64,000 nucleotides of DNA from Tsuneonella dongtanensis (GCF_001698205.1 NZ_CP016591.1:186001-250000); one strand, 5' to 3'. Positions 43,261 to 53,439 are shown, counted from the first letter of the stretch. Notes: generated by a model from the sequence alone, not told the origin. Program-made: numbers and translations.

Positions 43261-44838
43261 CTAGCCGCCCAGCCTTCGCCTGACAAGCAGCGAAAGCGCG
43301 ATCATCAGGCCCGCCCATCCCAGCGAAAGGGGATTGCCGAACAGCGCGAACGGCGTCGGCGCGAGCGCGGGGGGAACCGCGGCATCGATGCGCCCGCCCT
43401 TGAAGCTCGTGGGAAGGTGCCCGCGGACGATCCCGCGGGCATCAATCACCGCGCTGATCCCGTTGACGGTCGCCCGCAGGACCGGAAGCCCTTCCTCGAT
43501 CGCCCGCATGCGCGCCTGAGCGAGATGCTGCGGTGGCCCGAAGGCGCCGAACCATCCGTCGTTCGAAGGGTTGAAGATGTAGTCGGGCCGGTTCGACCGA
43601 TCGACCACCTGCCCGGCAAAGACGATCTCGTAGCATATCTGCATCCCGGCGCGGCCATAGGCGCCAAGGTCGATCGTCCGCGGTCCGGGGCCGGGAATGA
43701 AGTCGATCGTTCCCGCCACCAGCCGCGTCGCGCCGAGCGGTTCGAGCAGCCACCGCAGCGCCAGGTACTCGCCGTAGGGAACGAGGTGCGCCTTGTAGTA
43801 GGACCCGGCGAACTCGCCCTCGTCGTCGAGGGCGGTGATGGCGTTGTACGCGCCGACCGCGCGCCCGCCCTCGACTTTCAGGTCGACCGCGCCGGTCAGC
43901 AACAGGCTGCCCTTGCCGATCGCCTGCGCGATCCGCTCGCGCGCGAACCCGGGATCGCCGCCCGCGGTCGTCGCCAGATAGTAGCGTTTGGGATACCCCG
44001 GCCGCAGGTAATCAGGGAGCCCCGATTCCGGCCACAGGACGAGCCGCTTCCCGGCGTCGCGGCGCGGTCCGGTAAGCGCTGACAGGGCCTGGAACTGATC
44101 CTCGTACTGGGCCGGATCGTCGAGGTCGCGCTGCTGGAAACCCGGCTGGATCAGCGTGACGCGCAACCCGCCCGGCTGTGCGGCCGGTCCAGGCAGGATC
44201 ATGGCGACCCCCACCAGTCCAAGCACCGCCGCCGCCCTCAGCCACGCGCGTTTCGCAAGGAGGACAGCGATGCCCGCGCCGATGAGCGCCACGAGGCCCG
44301 ACAGCGCATAGGTGCCGAGCCAGGGCAATAGCGCGGCAAGGCCCTGCCGGTCCCAGGCGCCCAGCACGACGAGACCGAGCGGATCCCATGCATATCCGGT
44401 GAAGACCCAGCTCCGCAGCCACTCGGCAAAGGCCCACGATCCGCCGAACGCGAAGGCCAGCGCCAGGGGCCGGGGACCGGCCAGCGCACGGGCAAGCCCG
44501 GCGGCAATCGCAGGATAGACCGCGAGGTAGAGCGACAGGAGCGGCACTGCGATCCAGCCGAGGAACGCGGGCATTTCCGACTGGTGGGTGAACGCGTCCG
44601 CGATCCAGTTGTTCGCGAAGGTGAAATGCGCGACCCCGAACAGCCAGCCGAGCCGCGCGGCATGCTTCCAGTCGCAGGCAGCGACGATCAGCGCGGCAAA
44701 GCCGGCAATGCCGAGCAGGGCCAGCGGCCACAGCCGAAGCGGCGGGAATCCACCTGCGGCGAGCACTCCGCACGCCAGCGCCCAGAGCCGCGGATGCGTC
44801 AGGGCGAGCGACCATGCGCGGGAAAGCCGTTCCTCCAC
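43261..44838 (-). CDS. lnt: Apolipoprotein N-acyltransferase
   Basis: A 525-residue inner-membrane enzyme that adds the third acyl chain to lipoproteins, the last step of lipoprotein maturation. The N-terminal ~190 residues contain six to seven spans. The nitrilase-like periplasmic domain has the expected triad motifs: WPESGLPD (glutamate), KAHLVPYGEYL (lysine) and MQICYEIVF (cysteine). A final span ends the protein. The window also encodes several lipoprotein substrates. It lies immediately upstream of metK on the same strand. Confidence 0.95.
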   Translation of the reverse strand: MEERLSRAWSLALTHPRLWALACGVLAAGGFPPLRLWPLALLGIAGFAALIVAACDWKHAARLGWLFGVAHFTFANNWIADAFTHQSEMPAFLGWIAVPLLSLYLAVYPAIAAGLARALAGPRPLALAFAFGGSWAFAEWLRSWVFTGYAWDPLGLVVLGAWDRQGLAALLPWLGTYALSGLVALIGAGIAVLLAKRAWLRAAAVLGLVGVAMILPGPAAQPGGLRVTLIQPGFQQRDLDDPAQYEDQFQALSALTGPRRDAGKRLVLWPESGLPDYLRPGYPKRYYLATTAGGDPGFARERIAQAIGKGSLLLTGAVDLKVEGGRAVGAYNAITALDDEGEFAGSYYKAHLVPYGEYLALRWLLEPLGATRLVAGTIDFIPGPGPRTIDLGAYGRAGMQICYEIVFAGQVVDRSNRPDYIFNPSNDGWFGAFGPPQHLAQARMRAIEEGLPVLRATVNGISAVIDARGIVRGHLPTSFKGGRIDAAVPPALAPTPFALFGNPLSLGWAGLMIALSLLVRRRLGG

Positions 44839-44860
44839 CGCGCGCGCCCTTTCTATCCGA

Positions 44861-45610
44861 TCAGCCGACGGCCTTCAGGCTCTCGTCGTTGCCGTCCGCG
44901 TCGTCGGCGGCGGGGCGACGGCGGCGCGGCGGAAGCTTGCGCTTGGGCTTTTCTTCCGGCTCGTCGTCGGTCGCAACGCTCGAGATCGATGGCGGCAGCG
45001 CCGCAACATCGATTTCGCCCGCATTATCGGCAAGCGTCTCGTCGCGGCCGTTGCCCCGGCGCCCGCGCGCACGGCGCGGTTCTTCCTGCGTATCGCGGCC
45101 GCGATTACGATCACGGTCCCGATTGCCGCGGGTGAACGGGTTCTCGTTCGGCGAGAACTCTTCGCCTTCGTCGCCCTCGTCGCCCTGCTCGGCATCGTCG
45201 CGCTGCGAACGACCGCCGTCGTCACGAAGGTCGCGCTCGTCGCGGCGGCCGCGACCGCGCTGGCGATCGCCGCCCCGGTCGTTCTGGCGCCCCTGCTGCT
45301 GGCGCGGCGCGTCGAAATCCTCTTCGTCGCCGTCGTCCTCGAACTGCTCGTCGCGACGTCCGCCACCGCGCTGCTCGTCCTGGCGCGCCTTGTTGTCAGC
45401 GATGACGCGGAAATAGTGGTCGGCGAACTGCAGGTAGTACTCGGCCTGCACCCGGTCGCCGTTGTGGGCGGCGTCCTGCGCAAGCTTCTTGTACTTGTCG
45501 AGCAGCTGCGGCGCGTTGCCGCGCGCCCGGCTGTCGATGCGATTCTGGTTGCCCCCGCCCTGCTGGCGGTTACCGCGACCGCGGCGGCGATTGTTGCGAT
45601 TGTTATTCAA
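44861..45610 (-). CDS. DUF4167 family RNA-binding-type protein, TTG start
   Basis: A 249-residue protein. The first ~70 residues are the conserved DUF4167 domain: NNNRNNRRRGRGNRQQGGG, then RIDSRARGNAPQLLDKYKKL and a helical NGDRVQAEYYLQFADHYFRV segment. The rest is a long, highly charged Arg/Asp/Gly-rich low-complexity tail, typical of RNA-binding or phase-separating proteins. I place the start at the TTG at 45610: the family begins at this point, GAAGGAAG lies upstream, and no ATG or GTG fits. It is downstream of prmC with a 241-base gap. The molecular function of the family is unknown. Confidence 0.75.
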   Translation of the reverse strand: MNNNRNNRRRGRGNRQQGGGNQNRIDSRARGNAPQLLDKYKKLAQDAAHNGDRVQAEYYLQFADHYFRVIADNKARQDEQRGGGRRDEQFEDDGDEEDFDAPRQQQGRQNDRGGDRQRGRGRRDERDLRDDGGRSQRDDAEQGDEGDEGEEFSPNENPFTRGNRDRDRNRGRDTQEEPRRARGRRGNGRDETLADNAGEIDVAALPPSISSVATDDEPEEKPKRKLPPRRRRPAADDADGNDESLKAVG

Positions 45611-45851
45611 GGAAAAACGCTTCCTTCGTATGGAGGCGGCCCGATGATCTCCCTGATACCGGGTACCGCCGCATGACCCCTTTCGCCGCGGACCCACAGG
45701 GCGCGCGGTGCCCCATTTGCCCTGTCCAGCGGGGTTCGCACCCGGACGGCCTAGCAAATGTCGGAGCTAGACCCGGCCGGGAGGCATCATGCCATGACCG
45801 GTGGGTCTGTGTCCGAGTTAGCCATCGCGCGAAGCTTTGCCAAGCCCAAAG

Positions 45852-46679
45852 TCAGATTTGGCGGAGGATAAGCGCGCGCGGTCGCCCGCCGAGGTCGCGC
45901 CGCAATTCGGATGTGAACCCCGCATCGGACGCAATCCGGCCGACGGATTCGGCCTGTTCGTGCCCGATCTCGAGGACTGCGATCCCCTTCTTTTCCAGCA
46001 GCGCCGGCAGCTGCGGGACCAGAATTCGGTAGTCGTCGAGACCGTCGGTACCTGCGAACAGCGCACCCGCCGGTTCGTGCTCGCGGACGTCGGGATCGAG
46101 CGCGGCATCGGCTTCGACATAGGGCGGGTTGGCGACGATGAGGTCGAACGTGCCAAGCTCGGCTGCCCAACCTGGCGCGGTCCAGTCGGCCACCATCAGC
46201 AGCGCCCGATCGCCCAAGCCGGTTGCCTCGGCATTCGCTTGCGCCACCGAGACGGCGGCTTCGCTCCGATCGATTCCGATGCCCTGGGCCTCATGCAGCG
46301 CCGCGAGCAGGGCGAGCAGCAGCGCGCCCGATCCTGTCCCGCAGTCCAGCACCCGCCGCGCATCCGGTTTCGCCTCCAGCGCGGCTTCGACGACCGTTTC
46401 GCTGTCGCCGCGCGGAATCAGCACCGCGGGCGAGACCTCGAGAGTGAGGCCCCGGAATTCCGCTTCGCCGAGGATATAGGCGACCGGCTCGTGCTCCATT
46501 CGCCGCCGGACGAGGTGTCCCCAGCCCGAGGGCACCTCGTCGGCCATGCGCCGCAGCAGCATGTCGCTACGGCTGGTCTGGAGGAGCGCGGCCATCATCA
46601 GTTCGGCATCGAGCCGGGGCGTATCCGAGGTCGCCGAAAGCGCTTCGGCGGCCTCGAGTATGGCGACGCGGACGCTCAC
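45852..46679 (-). CDS. prmC: Peptide chain release factor N5-glutamine methyltransferase
   Basis: A 275-residue SAM-dependent methyltransferase that modifies the glutamine of the GGQ motif in release factors. It has the N-terminal helical substrate domain, SAM motif I (VLDCGTGSGALLLALL) and the catalytic NPPYVEADAAL motif (NPPY), which binds the glutamine side chain. It follows prfA by 12 bases, the classical prfA-prmC arrangement, so enzyme and substrate are made together. The LTLEVSPAVLIPRGDSE segment is typical of PrmC. Confidence 0.95.
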   Translation of the reverse strand: MSVRVAILEAAEALSATSDTPRLDAELMMAALLQTSRSDMLLRRMADEVPSGWGHLVRRRMEHEPVAYILGEAEFRGLTLEVSPAVLIPRGDSETVVEAALEAKPDARRVLDCGTGSGALLLALLAALHEAQGIGIDRSEAAVSVAQANAEATGLGDRALLMVADWTAPGWAAELGTFDLIVANPPYVEADAALDPDVREHEPAGALFAGTDGLDDYRILVPQLPALLEKKGIAVLEIGHEQAESVGRIASDAGFTSELRRDLGGRPRALILRQI

Positions 46680-46691
46680 TCGCCCCTCTCT

Positions 46692-47762
46692 CTACTCACC
46701 AAGCGCGGCGAGCCGCTTGGCCTCGTCCTCCGCGATCAGCGCGTCGACCAGCTCGCCAAGACCCGGCCCTGCGAGCACCTCATCTAGCTTGTGCAAAGTC
46801 AGGCCGATCCGGTGGTCGGTCACGCGGCCTTGGGGGAAGTTGTAGGTGCGGATGCGTTCGGACCGGTCGCCCGAGCCGACCATCGCCTTGCGCGCCTCGG
46901 CCTCGGCGCCTTGGGTGGCTTCGCGCTGCTGCTCGAACAGGCGGGCGCGCAGGACCTGCATCGCCTTTTCCTTGTTCTTGTGCTGGCTGCGGCCGTCCTG
47001 GCAGGTGACGATCGTATTGGTCGGAAGGTGGGTGATCCGCACCGCGCTGTCCGTCGTATTCACGTGCTGACCGCCCGCGCCGGACGCGCGATAGACGTCG
47101 ATCTTGAGGTCCTTGTCCTCGATCCGCACGTCGACCTCGTCGGGCTCGGGCAGGATCGCGACCGTCGCAGCGCTGGTGTGGATGCGCCCGCCGCTTTCGG
47201 TCACCGGCACGCGCTGGACGCGGTGGACGCCGCTTTCGAACTTCAGTTTCGCGAACACGCCCGACCCGGCGACGTTGGCGACGATTTCCTTGAAGCCGCC
47301 GATGTCGCTCGCATTCATGCTCACCGGCTCGACCCGCCAGCCCTGCTCGGCGGCGTAGCGCTCGTACATCCGGAAGAGGTCGGCGGCGAACAGCGCCGCC
47401 TCGTCGCCCCCGGTGCCGGCGCGGATTTCCAGCATCGCGGGCCGCGCATCGGCGGCATCGCGGGGAAGCATCGCGATCGAGAGTGCGCGCTCGGTCTCGG
47501 GAAGCGCATTGCGCAGGCGCATGATCTCTTCCTCGGCGAGCGCCTTCATCTCGGGATCGGCGTCGTCGAGGCCTTCGAGCTCGGCCAGCTCGGCGCGCAT
47601 CGTGCGGACCTGCTCGGCCAGACGCACAATTGGTTCAAGCTCGGCATAATCCCGGCTCGCCTGCACGAAGGCCTCGCCCTCAAGCGTTCCCGAGGCCATT
47701 CGCGCCTCGAGCTCGGCGAACCGGTGCGCGATCTGGTCGAGGCGTTCTGCGGGGATGGTCAC
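46692..47762 (-). CDS. prfA: Peptide chain release factor 1, GTG start
   Basis: A 356-residue RF1 that reads UAA and UAG stop codons. The catalytic GGQ is in [16 protein letters not shown]. The codon-recognition tripeptide lies in the expected region before it ([14 protein letters not shown]). It starts with GTG at 47762 and reads [18 protein letters not shown]. An 18-codon copy of this same start, but with ATG, lies 254 bases upstream and overlaps the hisS stop codon. The full gene therefore seems to have been separated from hisS, and its weak GTG start has only a poor GGAAA site before it. A TATACT box at 47796-47791 (minus) might supply a local promoter. Confidence 0.95.
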   Translation of the reverse strand: MTIPAERLDQIAHRFAELEARMASGTLEGEAFVQASRDYAELEPIVRLAEQVRTMRAELAELEGLDDADPEMKALAEEEIMRLRNALPETERALSIAMLPRDAADARPAMLEIRAGTGGDEAALFAADLFRMYERYAAEQGWRVEPVSMNASDIGGFKEIVANVAGSGVFAKLKFESGVHRVQRVPVTESGGRIHTSAATVAILPEPDEVDVRIEDKDLKIDVYRASGAGGQHVNTTDSAVRITHLPTNTIVTCQDGRSQHKNKEKAMQVLRARLFEQQREATQGAEAEARKAMVGSGDRSERIRTYNFPQGRVTDHRIGLTLHKLDEVLAGPGLGELVDALIAEDEAKRLAALGE

Positions 47763-48015
47763 GCGGCATTTCCGGCGAAAGGCGACACGAAGTATACACC
47801 TGAACGGGCCGCGGAGATCGTCGCAACCTGCTGAGGGGAAAGAGAAAACTGCATGGTCGCTTGGCTCGGGGGCATAATGGGAGGGGGTTAGGCGAGGCAG
47901 GGGCCTGTAGGAAAGGATTTTCGACCCACGCTATCTCATCCCGCACATGATCCGAATCCCGGATCACTTCGAATGTCGCGAGAAGAAAAGCGGGGGCCGG
48001 GGTATGGGTGACTGT
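47763..48015 (-). other. Spacer inserted between the two copies of the prfA start
   Basis: About 250 bases with no credible gene. Composition is less GC-rich and less coding-like than the flanks. It includes an inverted repeat TGATCCG/CGGATCA at 47948-47966, purine-rich tracts (47830-47890), and a minus-strand TATACT close to the prfA start. No terminal repeats or transposase are visible, so its origin is unclear. Confidence 0.5.
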
Positions 48016-48072
48016 CTAGAATTCGGCGACCCGGCGCGCGATCTGGCCGAGCCTTTCGGCGGGGATGGTCAT
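48016..48072 (-). pseudogene. Truncated second copy of the prfA 5' end
   Basis: A minus-strand ATG at 48072 overlaps the hisS stop (ATGA). It reads [18 protein letters not shown] and stops at TAG (48018-48016). The functional RF1 begins [18 protein letters not shown], so 14 of the first 17 residues match. At DNA level about 51 bases align with about 8 mismatches. It looks like the remnant of the original, translationally coupled prfA start, left after a duplication or insertion. It could still be translated as a short coupling or leader peptide. Confidence 0.7.
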
Positions 48073-49448
48073 GGCTTGGGTACGAACATACGCTCGGCCA
48101 GATCATACGGGCCGTACCACGCATCCTCTCCGCGCGGGTTCTCCTCGAAATCGTCCATCTGGAGGTGTTCGGTAACCTGCCGTGCAAGATCGCTGATCTG
48201 TTCGGGGCGCAGGCCATCCATCTCGATTTCCTCGATCAGGGTCTGCTTGCCCGTCTTGAGATTGCGGATTTCGATCTGCCGGGACGCCCACCGTTCCGCA
48301 TCGACGAAGACCGCGTGGGTCGCACCCGATGACGCGGCCTTCTGCATGCGCTTCTTCATGTTGCCCTTGAAGGCCATTTCGGCAGGGACCTGGATGCGGC
48401 GGAGATCGGCCAGCATCTGGAGAGCGGCGCCCGTCGCCGCTTCGTTCACCGGAACGACCACGATCGATCCGTGATCGTAGGTATGCCGGGGAGGCTCCCC
48501 GACCAGCATCGCCAGCCGCTCGATCCCGGCGGCCCAGCCCACAGCAGGCGTTGGCGGACCGCCAAGCGATTCCATCAACCCGTCGTAGCGGCCCCCGCCC
48601 AGCACCGTCCCCTGCGCGCCCAGCCGGTCGGTGACGAATTCGAACGCGGTGTGGCGGTAATAGTCGAGGCCGCGGACGAGGGCCGGGTTGCGCTCCCACG
48701 CGACACCCGCCGCGTCGAGGCCGGCGGTGACCTTGCCGAAGAAGTCCTGCGCTTCGCCCGACAGGAAATCGTCGATCTTCGGCGCGTCCGCCACGAACGC
48801 CCTGTCGCGCGGGTCCTTGCTGTCGAGGATGCGTAAAGGGTTCTTCTCGAGCCGCTCCTGCGAATCCTCGCTGAGTTCGCCCCGCACCGCGCGGAAGTAA
48901 TCGACCAGCGCCGACCGCCAGGCTTCGCGGCTGTCGCCATCGCCCAGCGTGTTGAGGTGCAAGGTCACCCCGTCGGCGATGCCCAGTTCCTTCAGGAGCT
49001 GGTCGGCCATCGCGAGCAGCTCGACGTCGGCCTGCGGCTCGCCCGCGCCGATGATCTCGGCGTCGAGCTGGTGGAACTGGCGGTAGCGGCCCTTCTGCGG
49101 GCGTTCGTAGCGGAACAGCGGGCCGTGGGTGGCGATCTTGAGCGGTGCGTGCTGCTGCCAGCCGTCGGTGATGAAGGCGCGGGCGATCCCGGCGGTGAAT
49201 TCGGGTCGCAGGGTCAGGCTCTCGCCGCCGCGATCCTCGAAAGAATACATCTCCTTCGAGACCACGTCGGTCGTCTCGCCGATCGCGCGGCTGAACACCT
49301 CGGTCCGTTCGAACACCGGCATTTCCACGCGCCGAAAGCGGTACAGCTTGCGCACGCGCTCGAAGGTCTCGACCACGAAGGCGAAGGCCTCGGCCTCGGC
49401 GCCGAAGATGTCCTGCGTGCCGCGGATCGCTTGCGGGGTCTTGCTCAT
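48069..49448 (-). CDS. hisS: Histidine--tRNA ligase
   Basis: A 459-residue class II aminoacyl-tRNA synthetase that charges tRNA-His. It starts [20 protein letters not shown] at 49448; a further 34 codons upstream are not conserved. Motif 2 ([18 protein letters not shown]) and the histidine-specific loop region ([18 protein letters not shown]) are intact, and the C-terminal anticodon-binding domain follows ([19 protein letters not shown]). It heads the minus-strand hisS-prfA-prmC run. Its stop codon overlaps the truncated prfA-like start by four bases. Confidence 0.96.
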   Translation of the reverse strand: MSKTPQAIRGTQDIFGAEAEAFAFVVETFERVRKLYRFRRVEMPVFERTEVFSRAIGETTDVVSKEMYSFEDRGGESLTLRPEFTAGIARAFITDGWQQHAPLKIATHGPLFRYERPQKGRYRQFHQLDAEIIGAGEPQADVELLAMADQLLKELGIADGVTLHLNTLGDGDSREAWRSALVDYFRAVRGELSEDSQERLEKNPLRILDSKDPRDRAFVADAPKIDDFLSGEAQDFFGKVTAGLDAAGVAWERNPALVRGLDYYRHTAFEFVTDRLGAQGTVLGGGRYDGLMESLGGPPTPAVGWAAGIERLAMLVGEPPRHTYDHGSIVVVPVNEAATGAALQMLADLRRIQVPAEMAFKGNMKKRMQKAASSGATHAVFVDAERWASRQIEIRNLKTGKQTLIEEIEMDGLRPEQISDLARQVTEHLQMDDFEENPRGEDAWYGPYDLAERMFVPKP

Positions 49449-49528
49449 GGCGGGGCCGTTAGCGCGTTCGGCACGCAGGCGAAAGCCGCTCGTCGAGCTG
49501 AGGGTTGCGCGCGGTGGGCTGTTGCCCC

Positions 49529-51460
49529 ATGCGGCGCGCCATGTTCGCACGCCTGATTACCGCCGCCGCCGTCCTCGCCTTCGCCGCCCCCGCTGTCGCC
49601 GAACGATCGATGCCTCCGGTGTCCGCAAACGCGCGCGTGCCTGCGTTGCCGCCGAGCCGCGACGTGCCGTGGCCGGGCGGCACGATGACCCTCGCGGTCG
49701 ACGCCAGCGATACGATCGGCCGCGCGTTCCGCACCCAGCAGACGATCCCGCTGCCCGCCGGAACGCGCGAACTCGTGCTCGTGTATCCCAAGTGGCTGCC
49801 GGGCAATCACGGCCCCACCGGCCAGATCCATCGCCTGGGCGACATCAAGTTCACCAGCGGCAGCCGCACGCTTTCGTGGGAACGCGACGAGGGCGAGCCT
49901 TATGCCTTCCGCATCGCGGTGCCGGCCGGCGCGCGCGAGGTGAACGCGTTTCTGACCTACACCTCGCCGTTCTCTTCGTCAGACTGGCGCCCGCTGATGA
50001 CCCAGGCGCTGGCCAACGTGCAGTGGGAGAAGATGAGCCTCTATCCCGCCGGGCACGCGGTCCGGCGGATCAAGGTGCGTCCCCGGTTGACGCTGCCCGA
50101 GGGCTGGACCGCCGCCGCCGCGCTCGACGGCGCCCGGCAGGTCGGGCGCACGGTCGAATGGGCGGAGACCGATTACGAGACCTTGGTCGATTCGCCGGTG
50201 TTCGCCGGCGCGCACCGGACGAATTTCGACCTGGGACAGAACGTCACCCTCAACGTCTTCGCCGATCACCCGCGCCAGCTTGCCGCGCCCGACGAGCTGT
50301 TGCCGACCCACCGCAAGATGGTCGCCGAGATCACCCACCTGTTCGGCACGCGGCAGTTCGATCGCTACGAGTTCCTCGTCGCGCTGACCGACGAACTCGG
50401 CGGGATCGGGCTCGAGCATCACCGGTCGAGCGAGAACACCTTTTCGGGCAACGCCTTCACCGACTGGAAGAACCAGGCGCACCGCCGCGGACTGCTGCCG
50501 CACGAGATGGTGCACAGCTGGAACGGGAAGCACCGCCGCCCGGCCGCGCTCTGGGCGCCCGATTATCACACGCAGGTCAACGGCGACCTGTTGTGGGTCT
50601 ACGAAGGCCAGACGAGCTTCTGGGACAGCGTGCTGGCCGCGCGCTCGGGCGTGCAGCCCAAGGACGTCGCACTCGGCGAGATCGCGACCAATGCGGCAAA
50701 CTATTCGGCGCAGGCGGGCCGGGCATGGCGCTCGGTCGAGGACACGACCTTCAATCCCGCGCTCGCCTATCGCAAGCCTCAGCCCTTCCCCACGCTCTCG
50801 CGCGGCACCGACTATTACAGCGAGAGCGCGCTGATCTGGCTCGAGGCGGACCAGATCATCCGCCGCGGGACCGGCGAGGCCAGGGGGCTCGACGATTTCG
50901 CCAAGGTGTTCTTCGGCACCTCCGAGGGCGACTGGGGCGTGAAGACCTACACCTTCGACGATGTCGTCGCGGCGCTGAACGCGGTCCATCCATATGACTG
51001 GGCGGGCTTCCTCGACACGCGCTTCCGCAAGCCCGGCCAGCCGGCGCCGACGCGGGGTATCGAGATGGCGGGCTACCGCCTCGTGTGGAAGGACGAGCCC
51101 AACCCGTTCACCAAGCAGGGCGGCGCGGCGGGCGACTTCGCCTGGTCGCTTGGCTTCTCCGTCGGCAGCGACGGCACGGTCTCGGGCACCCGCTGGGGCA
51201 GTCCGGGCCATGATGCAGGCCTCGTTCCCGGCACCGTGATCGAGGCGGTCGACGGCTTCGCCTTCAGCCGCGACCGGCTGACGACCGCGGTCAAGGAAGC
51301 GAGGGACGGGAAGGCGCCGATACGGCTCATCGTGAAGCGCGGCGACCGGTTCGACACGGTCGACCTCAAGTGGACCGGCGGGCTGCGTTTCCCATGGATC
51401 GAACCGGCCGGTGAAGGCGAACAGCCGCTCGACCGCCTGCTCGCCCCGCGCACGCAATAG
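49529..51460 (+). CDS. Exported M61-family metallopeptidase with PDZ domain
   Basis: A 643-residue periplasmic peptidase of the M61 (glycyl aminopeptidase) family. A signal peptide ends near AAPAVA (residue ~24). The zinc motif HEMVH is at 325-329 ([17 protein letters not shown]), with the third ligand Glu359 in [15 protein letters not shown] domain lies in the C-terminal ~100 residues ([20 protein letters not shown]). Such enzymes trim N-terminal residues, preferring glycine in the founding member. The start at 49529 ([10 protein letters not shown]) is preferred to a TTG eight codons earlier; ATG at 49541 is also possible. Confidence 0.88.
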   Translation: MRRAMFARLITAAAVLAFAAPAVAERSMPPVSANARVPALPPSRDVPWPGGTMTLAVDASDTIGRAFRTQQTIPLPAGTRELVLVYPKWLPGNHGPTGQIHRLGDIKFTSGSRTLSWERDEGEPYAFRIAVPAGAREVNAFLTYTSPFSSSDWRPLMTQALANVQWEKMSLYPAGHAVRRIKVRPRLTLPEGWTAAAALDGARQVGRTVEWAETDYETLVDSPVFAGAHRTNFDLGQNVTLNVFADHPRQLAAPDELLPTHRKMVAEITHLFGTRQFDRYEFLVALTDELGGIGLEHHRSSENTFSGNAFTDWKNQAHRRGLLPHEMVHSWNGKHRRPAALWAPDYHTQVNGDLLWVYEGQTSFWDSVLAARSGVQPKDVALGEIATNAANYSAQAGRAWRSVEDTTFNPALAYRKPQPFPTLSRGTDYYSESALIWLEADQIIRRGTGEARGLDDFAKVFFGTSEGDWGVKTYTFDDVVAALNAVHPYDWAGFLDTRFRKPGQPAPTRGIEMAGYRLVWKDEPNPFTKQGGAAGDFAWSLGFSVGSDGTVSGTRWGSPGHDAGLVPGTVIEAVDGFAFSRDRLTTAVKEARDGKAPIRLIVKRGDRFDTVDLKWTGGLRFPWIEPAGEGEQPLDRLLAPRTQ

Positions 51461-51518
51461 GACCATTCCGACGTATTCGTGTTGCGATGCAGCATCGCCG
51501 GCCCTATGGGCCCGCGTC

Positions 51519-52055
51519 ATGCGTATCGACATGATCCCCACGGGCGACAATCCGCCCGAAAGCCTCAACGTCATCATCGAAGTGCCCACGGGCGGTGAGC
51601 CGGTGAAGTACGAATTCGACAAGGCGAGCGGCGCGCTGTTCGTCGACCGGATCCTGCACACGCCGATGCGCTATCCTGCGAACTACGGGTTCGTGCCGCA
51701 CACGCTGTCAGACGACGGCGACCCTCTCGACGCGCTGGTGATCTCGCGCTCGCCGTTTATCGCCGGCTGCGTCGTCCGCGCACGTCCGATCGGCGTGCTC
51801 AATCTCGAAGACGAGCACGGCGGCGACGAGAAGCTCATCTGCGTCCCCGTCGACACGACCTTCCCCTATTATTCGGATGTCGGAGAGCGGCAGGACCTGC
51901 CGTCGATCGTGCTCCAGCAGATCGAGCACTTCTTCACCCACTACAAGGACCTGGAGGCCGAGAAGTGGGTGCGCGTGGGCAAGTGGGGCGACGCCGCCGA
52001 AGCGCGCCGCATCGTGCTCGAGTGCATCGAGCGGGCAAAGGCCGCCAAGGACTGA
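51519..52055 (+). CDS. ppa: Inorganic pyrophosphatase (family I)
   Basis: A 178-residue soluble inorganic diphosphatase that hydrolyses PPi to drive biosynthetic reactions. Family I motifs are present: EVPTGGEPVKYEFDKASGAL with the active-site lysine, RYPANYGFVPHT, and DDGDPLDALV carrying the three metal-binding aspartates. It starts at ATG 51519 (MRIDMIPTGDNP), 58 bases after the M61 peptidase gene; the open frame upstream overlaps that gene and is not conserved. It is convergent with the MscS/BON gene, 1 base apart. Confidence 0.96.
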   Translation: MRIDMIPTGDNPPESLNVIIEVPTGGEPVKYEFDKASGALFVDRILHTPMRYPANYGFVPHTLSDDGDPLDALVISRSPFIAGCVVRARPIGVLNLEDEHGGDEKLICVPVDTTFPYYSDVGERQDLPSIVLQQIEHFFTHYKDLEAEKWVRVGKWGDAAEARRIVLECIERAKAAKD

Positions 52056-52056
52056 C

Positions 52057-53439
52057 CTATTCGACCGGGCGGCCTTCGTCGAGCAGGTCGCGCTCCTGCT
52101 CGGCTGGCGCTGTGCGTCGCTCGTCGGCGACCATTTCCGCGATTTCCCTGTTCGGCCTGACGTCCTCCGGCTCTGGCGAGACGGCCTTGCTGTCCGGTTT
52201 CTTCTTGGGCTTGCCCGCGCTGCGCACCTCGCCGTGCTCTACCTGCTCGAACGGGAGCGGGGTCGTGCGCGCGTCGAAGCGCAGGCGATAGATCGGCTCG
52301 GGCAAGGCGAAGCCGGCGTCCTCAAGGGCAGACTTCACCGCAGCGATTGCTCCGCTCTTGGCCTTGAACCAGTCGCTGTCCTGCTGGTCGATCCAGCCGA
52401 GGAACTTCAGCACGATGTTAGAATCGCCCACCTCCTCGGTGCGGGCCTCGGGCGGTGGTTCGGCGAGCACGAAGGGCAGCGCGGCAAGCGCGTCGCGCCC
52501 GACGCAGCGCGCGACTTCGGGATCGTCGTCGGCATCGATACCGAGCAGGAAATCGAAGCGCCGCTTCGGGTTCCGGGTGTAGTTGAGGATCGTCGCCTTG
52601 AAGACGTTGGCGTTGGGAATCCGCAGGTGGTTTCCGTCGAGCGTCATCAGCACGGTCGCCCGGCTGGTCAGGCGAATGACCCGCCCCTCGGACCCGTCGA
52701 TCACCACGTGGTCGTTCGCGCGGAATGGCTGGCGCAAAGAGAGCATGAGCGAGGCGACGTAGTTCTCGATCGTGTCGCGCATCGCGAAGCCGAGCGCGAT
52801 GCCGGCGAGGCCCGCACCGCCGAGAACGGCACCGAGGAGAGCCGTCGCACCGACGATGTCGAGCGCGACGACGAGCCCGCCCACGACGAACACGAAGCGG
52901 ATCGCGCTCGCGATCAGTTCGGCAAGGAACGAGTTGGGCGCGAGCCGCTGCCAGAGCGCGCCGATGCCCGCGATAAGGTAGCCGAGCAGCGAGATGCCCA
53001 GCCACACCGCCAGGGCCAGGCCGAGCAGCGGCAGGAGGCGGGTGAATTCGGCGACCCTTTCGGCCAGCCCGCCGACCGCGGCACCGCCGTCGATCGAGAC
53101 ATCGCGTTCGAGGCGGTTCTCGACCGTGACCACACCCGCGACCCGGCCCGCGATCCCTTCGGCGCGGTCGATGTCGTCGTCCGCGGGGACGGTGCCCGTG
53201 AGGGTGACCACGCCTTCATTCACCGCCACTTCGACATCGGCAAAGGCGGGCAGCTCACCGAAGATGCCCTGGAGCCTGCGGCCGATCCGTTCGTCGGAGC
53301 CGTCTTCGGCGACCGTCGAGATCGCCGGCGATGCTGCGGTCGCGGCAGGAACGTCCGGCGTCGGCGTGACAGGGGAAAGCGCCGATGCCGGCGAAATGGC
53401 GACGAGTGACAGCAGCAGCGCGACGATAAGCCGCGTCAT
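52057..53439 (-). CDS. MscS-family channel with periplasmic BON domain
   Basis: A 460-residue protein. A signal peptide (cleavage near ISPASA, residue 20) is followed by a BON domain at about 50-115 (RLQGIFGELPAFADVEVAVN then GVVTLTGTVP), which usually binds membranes or phospholipid. The MscS part follows: spans, pore helix (GAVLGGAGLAGIALGFAMRD) and beta domain (RQPFRANDHVVIDGSEGRV). The C-terminal ~50 residues are charged and cytoplasmic. The BON-MscS combination is known in alphaproteobacteria but uncommon among characterised channels. Its start overlaps the pmbA stop by four bases, so the two are cotranslated. Confidence 0.88.
   Translation of the reverse strand: MTRLIVALLLSLVAISPASALSPVTPTPDVPAATAASPAISTVAEDGSDERIGRRLQGIFGELPAFADVEVAVNEGVVTLTGTVPADDDIDRAEGIAGRVAGVVTVENRLERDVSIDGGAAVGGLAERVAEFTRLLPLLGLALAVWLGISLLGYLIAGIGALWQRLAPNSFLAELIASAIRFVFVVGGLVVALDIVGATALLGAVLGGAGLAGIALGFAMRDTIENYVASLMLSLRQPFRANDHVVIDGSEGRVIRLTSRATVLMTLDGNHLRIPNANVFKATILNYTRNPKRRFDFLLGIDADDDPEVARCVGRDALAALPFVLAEPPPEARTEEVGDSNIVLKFLGWIDQQDSDWFKAKSGAIAAVKSALEDAGFALPEPIYRLRFDARTTPLPFEQVEHGEVRSAGKPKKKPDSKAVSPEPEDVRPNREIAEMVADERRTAPAEQERDLLDEGRPVE

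Noticed and set aside
45611..45851. Possible small gene between prmC and the DUF4167 gene
   Set aside because: Frames here are short and compositionally shadow-like; I see only untranslated sequence, possibly a promoter for the DUF4167 gene.
47763..48015. Insertion sequence or MITE in the hisS-prfA spacer
   Set aside because: No terminal inverted repeats, transposase remnant or clear target-site duplication; the only duplication is the prfA start itself.
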